This document shows, in pieces, positions 52,142 through 62,278 of a stretch of 64,000 nucleotides of DNA. The stretch lies in the NCBI GenBank assembly GCA_026413225.1, contig CM048591.1:36673803-36737802 (forward strand), in the 5' to 3' direction. The notes under the pieces were generated by a model. That model was not told the origin of the DNA. It saw nothing but the letters and a program-made list of their open reading frames with translations, and ran no database searches. This DNA comes from Otis tarda (taxonomy: Eukaryota; Chordata; Aves; Otidiformes; Otididae). Position numbers and translations under genes: made by a program. How positions within the stretch are numbered: position 1 is the stretch's first letter; each line of letters begins with the position of its first letter.

Positions 52142-52552
52142 TTAATCCCTGGGAAAGCCACGGCAAACTAGGGGAGATTTATCTTTGAGCAGATTCGTGG
52201 CTGCTTGTGAGGGGCTGGTTTCTGAATTCAAATGCAGCTGAACAGATTTTGTAGCCTGACACTTCCACAGGGGAACTAACTCCTGCACTGTGCCTGCCTG
52301 TGAGAACTCCTCTTTACCATCAATGTCATCCAAACCCACAGTTTTTAAATAAATATGGTTTTGATTAACATCTACCACATACAATCCATTTGCTTTTTGG
52401 TTAGTTACAGCATGAATGCAAATACGGCAAAAATCTTTGGGAAGAAACTGAGTGGGGTGGAACATGATAGTTTCATAGAGTAATTGGCCCCCTTCTGGAG
52501 TTTCTTGCACTTTCTTGTCTTCTACAGTATTTTTGCAAGCACAGGATGGCAA
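52142..52552 (-). CDS. Long open frame, possible exon
   Basis: An open frame of about 136 codons. An acceptor-like AATACTGTAG lies near 52,520, where the frame would begin with two bases of a split codon. The peptide contains YETIMFHPTQFLPKDFCRIC and GLYVVDVNQNHIYLKTVG, which look protein-like. An internal donor (GATG|GTAAAG near 52,310) would end the exon before the less protein-like half; otherwise it reaches a stop at 52,142. Open frames of this size are expected a few times in a window this long, so support is weak. Unrecognised. Confidence 0.22.
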   Translation of the reverse strand: MPSCACKNTVEDKKVQETPEGGQLLYETIMFHPTQFLPKDFCRICIHAVTNQKANGLYVVDVNQNHIYLKTVGLDDIDGKEEFSQAGTVQELVPLWKCQATKSVQLHLNSETSPSQAATNLLKDKSPLVCRGFPRD

Positions 52553-52949
52553 TCATACAGACCCTTAAAGATCAATGGCACTAAATCAGGCAACCCACCG
52601 AGGTGCTCATACAAGTAAGAGTTTTTGGGACTGAGCTCATAATTTCTAAGAGCAAATACATTAGGATTTTATAAGCTCAAAAAGGCTTGTGAGAGTAATA
52701 ATCCATAAAGCCTATTAAGCTATTAAGGTAACAAAAAAAAAGCATCTGCATTTTGATCTGTCTCCAATCTAAATGCTCAGCATGAAGCTTTCTTAGCGAT
52801 ATAAAGAAGGCTGAAGAAATCATTCCCCATAAGACAATTTCCTATGTTTCAGCTTCTGTTAGAAAAGAATATAGATCCCAGAAACTTCTTCACTTTTACA
52901 ACATCTTATATCGGTGCTATGCTTTCAATATTTGAAAATATCTAGTCGA

Positions 52950-53037
52950 GGATGTCCCTGCTCCATGCAGGGGGGGGTTGGACTAGTTGACCTTTGAAGG
53001 TCCCTTCGAACTCTAACCATTCTATGATTCTATGATT
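52950..53037 (+). mobile_element. CR1 LINE, extreme 3' end only
   Basis: Very short 5'-truncated CR1. GAGGATGTCCCTGCTCCATG, then TTGGACTAGTTGACC, AGGTCCCTTCGAACTC and the tail ATTCTATGATTCTATG, plus-strand orientation. A run of seven or more G near 52,971 interrupts the usual sequence. Confidence 0.95.
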
Positions 53038-54034
53038 TTAAATTCCTTAAGGCAAAGGATAAAATACACTGGTTCCTCCAGCCTATGTATATTTTTACAT
53101 GTTTGCACTGTTTCACCTACTGCAAAATCTGTTAGCCCCACTCTACCACGGCCATCTCTGCTCCACTTACTACTTACAACTACTGCACCACAATATTGCC
53201 TGGTTGTTCTCCACAAGCATTTGTTTCTTTTTCATTCTTTGCACTTTCATTTGGAACCTGTTTAAAGACAAATTTCTCTGGTGATCATAACAGGCACGTT
53301 CATAACCTTACAAAACTAAATGAAATGGAACTTTTCAGCTCATGTTCTTTGGAGGCTGCCATTTTGTATGCTAATTATTTTAACTAAGCGAAGTGCTAAG
53401 ATCCTTAGATTTTATATTCTTCTGGTACATCAACTAGGGCCAAACACACAGCAATAGTTATCTTACAATATACTCCTTAAAATTTTTTATGGAGTGTCAT
53501 GCGCTAACATTATAAGCAATAATCCTACGTTTTCTGCCATAAGCACACAGATGCACATTTTGCCACCACCACCAGCAGTCTATTTAATTTATGTTGTGAA
53601 ACAAGCTTTCATACTTCAGAATGAAAATGGTATACATTCTCGGTTTTATAATTCTGAAATTCTGTTTTCAGACGTGAGATTTCACACAGGTATCTTGAAA
53701 TAATCATAATCAAATGAAAGGAAAAATGGTAATGCATTCATCACACTCTGCAACCGCATTCACCAGTTCATCCAATTTTACTTGCAGAAATATGTTTGGT
53801 ATTTCTCATCTGCAAAACTTTAATGTAATTTGACACATGGAGAGGCCAAAAAAACCACTTCTGAAAACTGGGTGATAGGGGCTATTTGGTCTGAGTTAAA
53901 TATTTATTGAACAGCATATTTTTCTTCATTTTTATTTACACTGCCACATACTGTTGTAGTGTTGCCACATGGCTACTGTGTTCCACCTGTATTTTGCATA
54001 TCTGTCAAGTGGCTCATGAAGTATTCTACTTGTA
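53038..54034. other. Intronic or intergenic DNA
   Basis: No supported feature between the short CR1 and the LTR fragment. Confidence 0.4.
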
Positions 54035-54190
54035 TGTCATGGTTTCACCCCAGTCAGCAATCGAGTACCATGTAGCTGCTCACTTACTGTCCCCCTCTCC
54101 AGCAGGATGGGGAAGAGAATCAGGAAGAAAGGAAAACTCATCGGTTGAGATAAAGACAGTTTACTGGGATAGCAAAGGAAGATACAATAA
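54035..54190 (-). mobile_element. Fragment of an avian endogenous-retrovirus LTR
   Basis: Starts with TGTCATGGTTTCACCCCAG and continues with AGTACCATGTAGCTGCTCAC, GGATGGGGAAGAGAATC and GGTTGAGATAAAGACAGTTT. This matches from memory one end of a common avian LTR (usual form: TG..GGTTTAACCCCAG...GTTGAGATAAGAACAGTTTA). I place it on the minus strand because the forward LTR of this family is normally written from its other end. Only about 155 bases remain. No second LTR, internal coding region or target-site duplication is visible nearby, so it is an old truncated solo fragment. Confidence 0.8.
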
Positions 54191-54697
54191 CATCCCTGGA
54201 ACAGCTACACATGACCAAAGGCAGGAGTCTCATCATTCCTGGGGACTTCTCATTGTTGTCTCCTGTCCTACATCTTAGTAAGGTAAGTGTTTTTACAAAT
54301 CAGTAGATTAGACTAACCTATCAGAAATTTTGCTTAGGCAATTGTACTGTAGTTGACCATAAACAACTGAAGTGAGAACAAGGACAGTCTCCTGTGGATT
54401 TCCCTGGGATTGGAGGCAAACACTGACCTGCTGTTTCTCCCACACAGATGATAAGCACGGAGGGGAATAGTGGGGTTAGTGGGGAAGACTGTAAGCTGCC
54501 CCTACACTTCCTTGAAGGATCCACAGAAACACTGATTCATTTCCATCGGTATCTGGAATTTTCCATGTCTGACAAATTGGATAAATAAGTTCTAAATAAT
54601 TTTGCATAAATATCTTTGCTTCAAATGGAATAAAATTAGTAGCAGACATAGGTCCCTTTTAAATATAAGATCATTAGACTATCCAAATCACTCTTAC

Positions 54698-54738
54698 CAG
54701 AGGGGCTTTAGAGTCAGCTTAGATCTTAGTGCTGTCCT
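54698..54738 (-). CDS. Possible small exon
   Basis: 41-nt unit with a strong acceptor (TCCTTTCCATTTGCATAG) and strong donor CCTCTG|GTAAGAGTG. Only one frame is open, reading RTALRSKLTLKPL and leaving two bases (phase 0 in, 2 out). Not recognised. It does not join the unit at 55,316 directly, since that one leaves one base. Confidence 0.27.
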
Positions 54739-55315
54739 CTATGCAAATGGAAAGGATAAGCTGGATCTGGCATTCGATTAGACAAATTTGTGACATTTCA
54801 TTCCTCCCTGTGAGCTGTTGGGACACAGCTGGGACAAAACTTTCCCTAGCAGGAGAGAGGGAATAAGACCTTGCTTGCATTTCTTCTATAGGAACAGGTA
54901 CTTCATTCATCCCTGGACACTTCCTCTTGCTCTAATGTAGTTCTCTGTGTACTCCAGCATTTTTGTCTTAAAAGCCTCAGAACCCTTCCATAGAATTTTT
55001 TAAGAGAAAAATCTATTCCCACACAAAGTGTGAGAATATCTATTTCATACAGCCTTATGGATCTAGGTTTCTGCTCTGCCAGAAGGGGAGCCTAATCCTA
55101 GCATCATAATAAGAAAGATCTCTTCCCCTTAATACATTCACATTTTTATCTAAACAATGTTAATTCCCAAGTTTACTTAGCTGTCAGAAAATTTGGCACC
55201 AGAGGAACTCCATTTGCCTCAGTAAAGCAGCTCCAGATTTTCCATGTGACAGTTACAGAATTTGACTCAGTACACAATGCCTTATCAACATTTTCTTTAA
55301 AGAGGGATTACTTAC

Positions 55316-55379
55316 TTGTCAATCTATATATTTCGGACAGAGCTGTTTCTGAGCGAAGGCTGAGTCCTGGATTTATCAC
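55316..55379 (-). CDS. Possible exon, unknown gene
   Basis: 64-nt unit with acceptor TTTGTCTAGACAATCCTCTAG and a near-consensus donor TTGACAA|GTAAGTAA. The only open frame reads VINPGLSLRSETALSEIYRL plus one base. It could join in phase the frame at 52.5 kb (which starts with two bases) if the 54.7-kb unit is skipped. The peptide has good protein character but I do not recognise it. Confidence 0.33.
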
Positions 55380-57432
55380 CTAGAGGATTGTCTAGACAAA
55401 GCCCTAAGGAGGCTGCAAGGAGTACTGCAATTAGCACTTCATACCAGTGCTTTACAGGATACAAACAGGTCTAGAGGATCTGACAAAATCTTTGAAAATT
55501 TTAGCATTTGCTCCGCTTTGGACAGGTAAGTTGCCTCAGTTACGCACTGTAAGGAAGAATTAGAAAGAAATGTGCATCCTAACAAAGAAAGTGTCAACTT
55601 CTTGAGATAGATTTACATCCACTTTTCTTGTTTCCAGACAGAAAATGGAATTGCATTCTTTACACTGCTGCTAAATTCTTGGTTTAAATGCTGGTACAAA
55701 CCTGCATGGCACCAACTAGTGCTGCCAAATCCCACACAACCTCAATAACCAAAGGCAGGGACAGAACTTCTTCTACAAGGCTGAGGGCAGGAAATGGTCC
55801 TACAAGGTAATGAAAGCTCCCTTGTTTCAGTCTGAAAGTACCTAAGCAGACACCTATGTAGAATTCGTATGTGAGTTTATTTAATTGTTTAAAATACAGA
55901 AGGAAAAATCAGCGGGAGCTGATCTCACCTCTTATTTGCCAATAAATGGCAGGTTTAAAAATGTTTTCAGGACATCGGTTGTAGTCCTGCAAGGATGACA
56001 GTGACCTAAAGTAGGAGGATCTCAGCTTCGTACAGAGCTTTACTGTTTATTAAGACAGGTAAAACTTAGATGGCCTTGGCAGTCCTAGCAGAGGTGGAGG
56101 GGGAAGGAGCACAGAGATGCTCACAAGTGCCTCTTGTGATATATCTAGCAAAAGACAGTAAAACATTAGGATTGAGGTTATACTGGCAATGTAAGTTGAA
56201 GCTAAGAATAAAAGCACAAAAATTCCCTTCCCCCTGTGCAGGCTCTGCAGCCATGCAGAATGCTTGCGTTCCTCCAGATGCTGAAAACAGCAGGGTATAT
56301 TCTGAAATTGAAAATCTGATTAAGTTTATCTTTGATCCCACTAAAATGTGTGCTTAAGAACTTTTGTGAAGTAGGTTCTCAGTGAATACTGCAGCTTTTT
56401 TATTAGCCCCAGAAAATATGAAAAGAGTGAGAGCAACCTGCCAAGATATAAATTTATCTTTTCCTTTATGATCTCCCTTCTACAGAGGGCTGCACCACTG
56501 CTGTACATTTAGGACAAACTATAAAGTTTTAAATTCCTACAAATAAGCGCTACTTCCTCACACGAAGCAGTCAAAAGATTAAGATGTATTCTTGTTTCCC
56601 CCTTTGATGTATTGTATTACTTTTTCTTTCCCCATCTGCAGAATTTAGATAATAATAGAAACTTCTTGTGAAGTATTTTGCCAGTCACACAAAGAAAATT
56701 CAATGAATAAGCTAAATATTTGATTCAATCATCCAGTACCTTCACTATTGCCTTGTCAACTGATATTTATATTTCCATCTGCTTTTAGTTAAATCCCATG
56801 CATCTTGAGCAATGTTTTCGGTCCGTGATTAAAATAAACATTTGAAGAGCTACTCTTTCTAGCCGATGCTCAAAATGCTTTTTATTATTGAAATGCATAT
56901 ATAAATTCAAATAAGGGATTCAAAGTACATCTTAGTCTAACCCTAAATGCTACGTAACAGAAATATTTACTTCTGATTTTATGAAATTTAGAAAACAAAA
57001 TATCCTTTCAACACTGTACTGAAAGTCTGCCTAGCAATAAGCATGTACCAACACGTTAATCTGTTACTACCAGCAACCAAATGCAAGCAGAATTATCAGC
57101 AGAATAGTTAAATAAATGTGTAAAACCTTCTTTTCAGGGTTCAGGATTCTGCTGCTACAGCCAATAAACTTTCCACTTAATTCTTCTAGGAGGTAGGAAT
57201 CTTCTGAGCAGAGAAAAAGGGAAGCCTGCTGATGAGCTGGATCAGGTCCACCTGAAAATTCTTCTCTGGTGTACTTTGTTCCACTGATCTAGATAGGTGC
57301 TTGTGTCAGCTAGGCTCTGCCAGTCACCCAGGCCAGCCACTTTATGCTGTTTACATGAGAGAACTTAGCTCCTGCACTTTCTTATTCCATCTTTGGCCAG
57401 AACACTGGTATTTAGATAATGGCAAAACCTAC
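55380..57432. other. Intronic or intergenic DNA
   Basis: No supported feature. Two opposed open frames at 56,066-56,357 have no splice borders or motifs. Confidence 0.35.
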
Positions 57433-57503
57433 CAAGAAATGAGCAAGGCCTTCCAGTCAAAATGAAGGAATGAACATGTTAGCTGTGGTAAAATATCTGC
57501 TGA
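57433..57503 (-). CDS. Possible exon with tandem acceptors
   Basis: Strong acceptor region (GGACTGTGTCCCTGTTGCAG) followed by TCAG and CAG, and a strong donor TTTCTTG|GTAGGT. The frame reads DILPQLTCSFLHFDWKALLI and leaves two bases. Use of the second AG makes the exon start with two bases of a split codon, which fits the exon-like unit at 58,281-58,344; use of the first gives phase 0. Not recognised. Confidence 0.3.
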
Positions 57504-58280
57504 CTGCAACAGGGACACAGTCCAAGACCTGATTTTGCTCTGTACCCTTTTGAGAATCCTGCAGAAGAGCAGGATCCTGTCCTTTGGGTGTGCACTTGCT
57601 GGTGCGGCTGCTGAAGTCTTGGAACAAATCAAGACTAAATTCCAAATTAAATCTTGCTGACAAACTATAAGAAGGAGTTCTGATATTCAACAGCTTAAGA
57701 GGGCAAATGTAACATTTTTGAAGTTTTGTAAATCTCAGATTTAGTAGAAGTCACATATCAACTCCTTTAGAAGTCTTGGTCTTTGTTGCTTATGCATTTA
57801 ATGATAATCACAGAGATGAAGTCGCAGTGCATACCCTGGTTTAACTCAGGTACCACAGTTTTCACTGTGGTGATCATTGAAACTGTGTGGCATCATCAGA
57901 CTTCTAAAAATGCACTGTGTTAAGGTATCTCTAGTCATTACAACAATAGCATTAACAACACATAAGCAGTTCTTGTACAGACCTACTGTTTCACAGAGGT
58001 TGCAGGCATTTTGAGAGATGAGGGAGGGATGTTGACATTGCATTAACCTTGGCATGGATAGCTTAAACTTTCTTAGTTGTTGTACACATAAGGCCAGACT
58101 CTTAAAATACCAGGTTCTATCAATCTCAGTTAAAGATCTGTTCTGTTCTTGTTTTAGTTAAATTTTTCTCCTAGATCTGATGTTGCTGCACCAGCATTTT
58201 TTACATTTACTGTTCAATGACTAAAACGCATGTGCACTGTCACAGATGTTTTCTGCTCTGCAGAAAACGGCTATACTTAC

Positions 58281-58344
58281 AGGTGCACGTCTTCCAATTG
58301 CTTGAGTGATTCTTAGCTTTATTTACTGATTTCAAGTAAGAAGG
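58281..58344 (-). CDS. Possible exon, unknown gene
   Basis: 64-nt unit between a strong acceptor (CATTTTTCCCTGCATTC then TATTTTAAG) and a strong donor GCACCT|GTAAGTATA. Starting at the splice site, the frame reads PSYLKSVNKAKNHSSNWKTC then T and one base. It joins the 57.4-kb unit in phase if that unit uses its second AG. Unrecognised; the basic, Ser/Asn-rich peptide gives no family clue. Confidence 0.32.
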
Positions 58345-60924
58345 CTTAAAATAGAATGCAGGGAAAAATGAAGCCTTTATGTACACACTCCATGAATTTT
58401 CTTTTTTTTCTATCAAGCCTACAGAGAAAGATTTGTTCAAAAGGGTCATTTTCTTGTCCTTTTTATGTAGCCTTCCCATCCACTGTTTTTCTCCTTGATT
58501 CCAGTCTCCCCAATTGATGCAATATCTTCCATTGGATAAATTGCAACAGAATGGAGGGTTGTTTATTTTTGGTTTAGATTGTTTTGTTTGAGGACTTATT
58601 TTTCTGCATTCTCCAGAAACAGTACAAAGCAGTCTGGTTTTCGGCTTTTTTCACCTGTCTTTTATTGTCTTGTGATTTGTTGCACTTAATGAAGAATGCT
58701 GAGGCTTAAATACTGTGCTTGGCAATATCAGCCATTTGACTGAAGAGTTCTTTGTTCTAACAAGGCACTGGAAATCAGTCCATGTCCTTCTCTGCATGTG
58801 TCATAATACGGCTCTTGCTGTGCAGATAAGGCAGCCAGGCTGACAACACTGACTGCAGTCTGTTCTTATTTGATGAAAACAGTGCAGATGTTCCCCAGCA
58901 GACATGAAGAGGTCGAAGAAAGCGACTGAATGTTGCCTTAAAAGGGACATACTCAGGCATTAGTATTTTTGACTTTAATCGTTTTGTGACTTAATAAAAA
59001 AGGGAGCGAATGAGTTAACAGATGAGTTCAGCTTTTTTTTTTTTCACCATTTGTATAGCTTTCAAAGCATTTCATAGGACCCAGTTTACAACCTTACAAA
59101 AAGTACATCTTGGTGAAGAAATACACGTCACCAACAACAGCCTATGAGAAGACAATGGAAAAAGATCTACCATTCTGGGCATGCCATCTGCTATTGACTC
59201 TCACTGGGGCAGAAAACTGTAAATCAAGGTAGATTGTTACCATCTCACTTCCTAAGTGTTTTTACTCCCTTCAGTACTGATGAAGCCAAACATGGTGGCT
59301 AACCCAATCTGTGAATTCAGTATTATTGTTTTATTAAAACATTGTTCAAATTTAACAAAATGAGAACAGAATTCTCTAGCATGATTTTTGGTCCATGGAT
59401 TAACTTCATTGCTTTCACCAGCTGCTTTCAGAAGTCACCTACCATGATGGAACAGTGAAAAACACCGAAATTACATTGCTAAGTAAGGAACAGCTTGCAT
59501 ATTTTGGATACGTCTCTACATTTACGTCCACATACAGAAAGGTGTTTTATAAAGATATTCTATTACCTCTATTATATGGAACTGGTCAAAACCTAGAGAA
59601 TCACAGTTCAGTAAGTAATAACCTAACTGTTCCATAGTTTTTTATATCAGCAAGGAGCTGATCAGTAAGAAATAATGGAAAAGGAGAAAGGTCATATTCT
59701 GTCACAGCATGATGTTGAGCCATGTACATGTTTTCACTGTGGAAAAGCTAGATGCTAAGATGTGCCAAGAAAAGTATTCCAATAGAGATTGGCAGCCCTT
59801 CAAAAAGGCACTGACAAATGCTCAACTGCAAGATGGTGAACAGCTCTAGTAGATGCCAAGAGGAAACATGGTTTCTGACTAGGGCAGGTGCTGGGAAGGA
59901 CACACAGGTGAACAGGAGACAAGAGGAGACCTCAGAGCTTGATTCCTCTATACAGGAAAAATGGCAGAATGGGGACACAAAGGCATTTTAAAAATTTATC
60001 AGTGAAATGAAGACAGAACAAAAGGATATAGACTGGCCATGGAAACAATTACCCTAGAAATGAGAAGAGTTTCCATATACGGACATCGTGACATTCTGAG
60101 CACCAGAACTTCTGTCTGCCTTTTTCTTGGGTCTTTGACAAGTGCATAACATAATTGCCTCTGATTGCAAGGAATAGGACACAGAAGTCCTTCCCAGTGC
60201 TATGTTGTCATGTTTTGCAATGAGTACTTGCAGCATATCCTGATGAAAATCAAGAAGATTCTAATTCTACTAGGATTCATCAAAAGTGCATTTCATCCAT
60301 TTGGTGATTACGTGCAAGTAACCAAATCCAAATGCAACACACACATATACATGCCCGCCCACCGAAAATACTCCACTTCAGAATGAAACAGAATTTGGTT
60401 TTTATTTATTTAGACATTTTCTTTTAATAAGCAAAACCTCCTATATTTTTCTGAATTGCCTTCTAGCCGATATGATTGACTGGTGATTCAACACTTCAAC
60501 AGTTGTTGACAGAAATCTGCAGAGTCATGGTAGGATGTCTCATTGTCTCTGTTTCCCACTTAAAATGTGGAAGTGGGAAAGAAAAGATTGACAAACTGGG
60601 GTAAATGGTTTCCCAGGAAGGAACGCTGGGCAGAAAGGATATTTTGGAAAGCCTTACGATCATCTAGAAAAATAAATGTAAACTACAGAAAGTAAGCAAA
60701 TTTTTGTACCTTGGTGATGTGTATGTGTCACTTGGACAAACCTGCTTATTTTCAGAATGGAAGAGCAAGAGGGTTCGTATAATTGCTTTCTCTGTGTAGA
60801 CTAAATTAAAATTTTGAAACAAACTCCTCTGCCCTGAAGCAGGTTTTGACTATAGTCAGAACTAGTACAAGTGAACTAGAACTGCACATGAAATGAGAAT
60901 CAGAGTTAATTCAAGCTTATGTGC
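58345..60924. other. Intronic or intergenic DNA
   Basis: No supported gene or repeat apart from a T run near 59,033-59,044. Confidence 0.4.
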
Positions 60925-62278
60925 ATATGTGCTGTCCAGTCAATCTCACCTCTGTGCCTGGCAAGGTCATGGAGCAGATCCTCTTGGAAACCATGTTAAA
61001 GCACATGGAATGCAAGGAGGTGATTGGTGACAGCCAACACATCTTCACTAAGGGCAAATCATGCCTGACCAATTTGTTGTCCTTCTATGATGGGGTTACA
61101 GGATCAGTGGACAAGGGACAAGCAATGGACACCATCGACCTGGACTTGTGCAAAGCATATGACACCATCTCAGAGGACATCCTTGTCTCTAAGCTGGAGA
61201 GACACGGATTTGATGGACAGACCAGTCAGTGGATAAGGAATTGGCTGAATGGCTGCACTCTGAGAGTGGTGGTCAACAGCTCAATGTCCAAGTGGAGATT
61301 GGTGATGAGTGGTATTGCTCAGGGGTCAATATTGGGACTGGCACTGTTAAACACCTTTGTAGGTGATATGGACAATGGGATAGAGTGCACCCACAGCAAG
61401 TTCACCAATGACACCAAGCTGTCTGGTATGGTCAACACGCTGGAGGGAAGGGATACCATCTAGAGGGACCCTGACAGGCTGGGCCCATGCAAACCTCATG
61501 AAGTTCAAGAAGGTCAAGTGCAAGGTCCTGCACATGGGTCGGGGCAATCCCAAGCACAAATACAGGCTGGGCAGAGAATGGAATGAGAGCAGCTTTGAGG
61601 AGAAGGAATTGGGAGTGTTGGTGGACAAGAACCTCAACATAAGCTGGCAAGTGCGCTTGCAGCCCAGAAAGCCAACTGCATGCTGGGCTGCATCAAAAGA
61701 AGTGTGACCAGCACATCAAAGGAGGTGATTCTGCCCCTTTACTCTGCTCTTGTGAGACACCACCTAGAGTACTGCATCCAGCTCTAGAACCCCTAACCTA
61801 AGAAGGACATGGACCAGTTGGAGAGGGTCCAGAGGAAGGCCACGAAGATGATAAGAGGGCTGGAGCACCTCTCCTGTGAGGACAGGCTGAGAGAGTTGGG
61901 GCTGTTCAGCCTGGAGAAGAGAAGGCTCCAGGGGGACCTTATAGTGGCCTTCCAGTACCTAAAGGGGGCTTATAAGAAAGATGGGAAGAAACTCTTGAAC
62001 AAGGCCTGCCTGTTGTGATAGGATGAGGAGCAATGGTGTCAAAATAGAAGGAAGCAGATTCAGACTTGATATTCAAAGAGTGTGGTAAAGCACTGGAACA
62101 GGTTGCCCAAAGAAGTGGTAGATGCCCCATCCCTGGAAACATTCAAGGCCAGGTTAGACAGGGTTTTGAGCTGCCTAATCTGGTTGAAGATGTCCCTGCT
62201 CATTGCAGGTGGGCTCGAGTAGATGACCTTTAAAGGTCCCTTTCAACCCAAACTATTCTATGATTCTATGATTTCATG
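60925..62278 (+). mobile_element. CR1 LINE, 5'-truncated copy
   Basis: Plus-strand CR1 beginning in the RT region (GTCCAGTCAATCTCACCTCT near 60,934) and running to the tail AACTATTCTATGATTCTATG. It is the longest contiguous copy of RT here. Small deletions are visible against the CR1 pattern: about eight bases near 61,482 (between GACAGGCT and GGGCCC) and about twenty near 62,075. Confidence 0.96.
60930..62018 (+). pseudogene. CR1 reverse-transcriptase and C-terminal region, decayed
   Basis: ORF2 remnant. The first open stretch (to 61,463) holds [18 protein letters not shown], motif A as [16 protein letters not shown], motif B as [15 protein letters not shown] and the catalytic box [10 protein letters not shown], in which the first aspartate is lost. 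It ends in a TAG, and a small deletion near 61,482 shifts the frame; the reading resumes at 61,408-61,707 ([27 protein letters not shown]). A second shift returns to the original frame for 61,809-62,018 ([19 protein letters not shown]). Confidence 0.9.
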
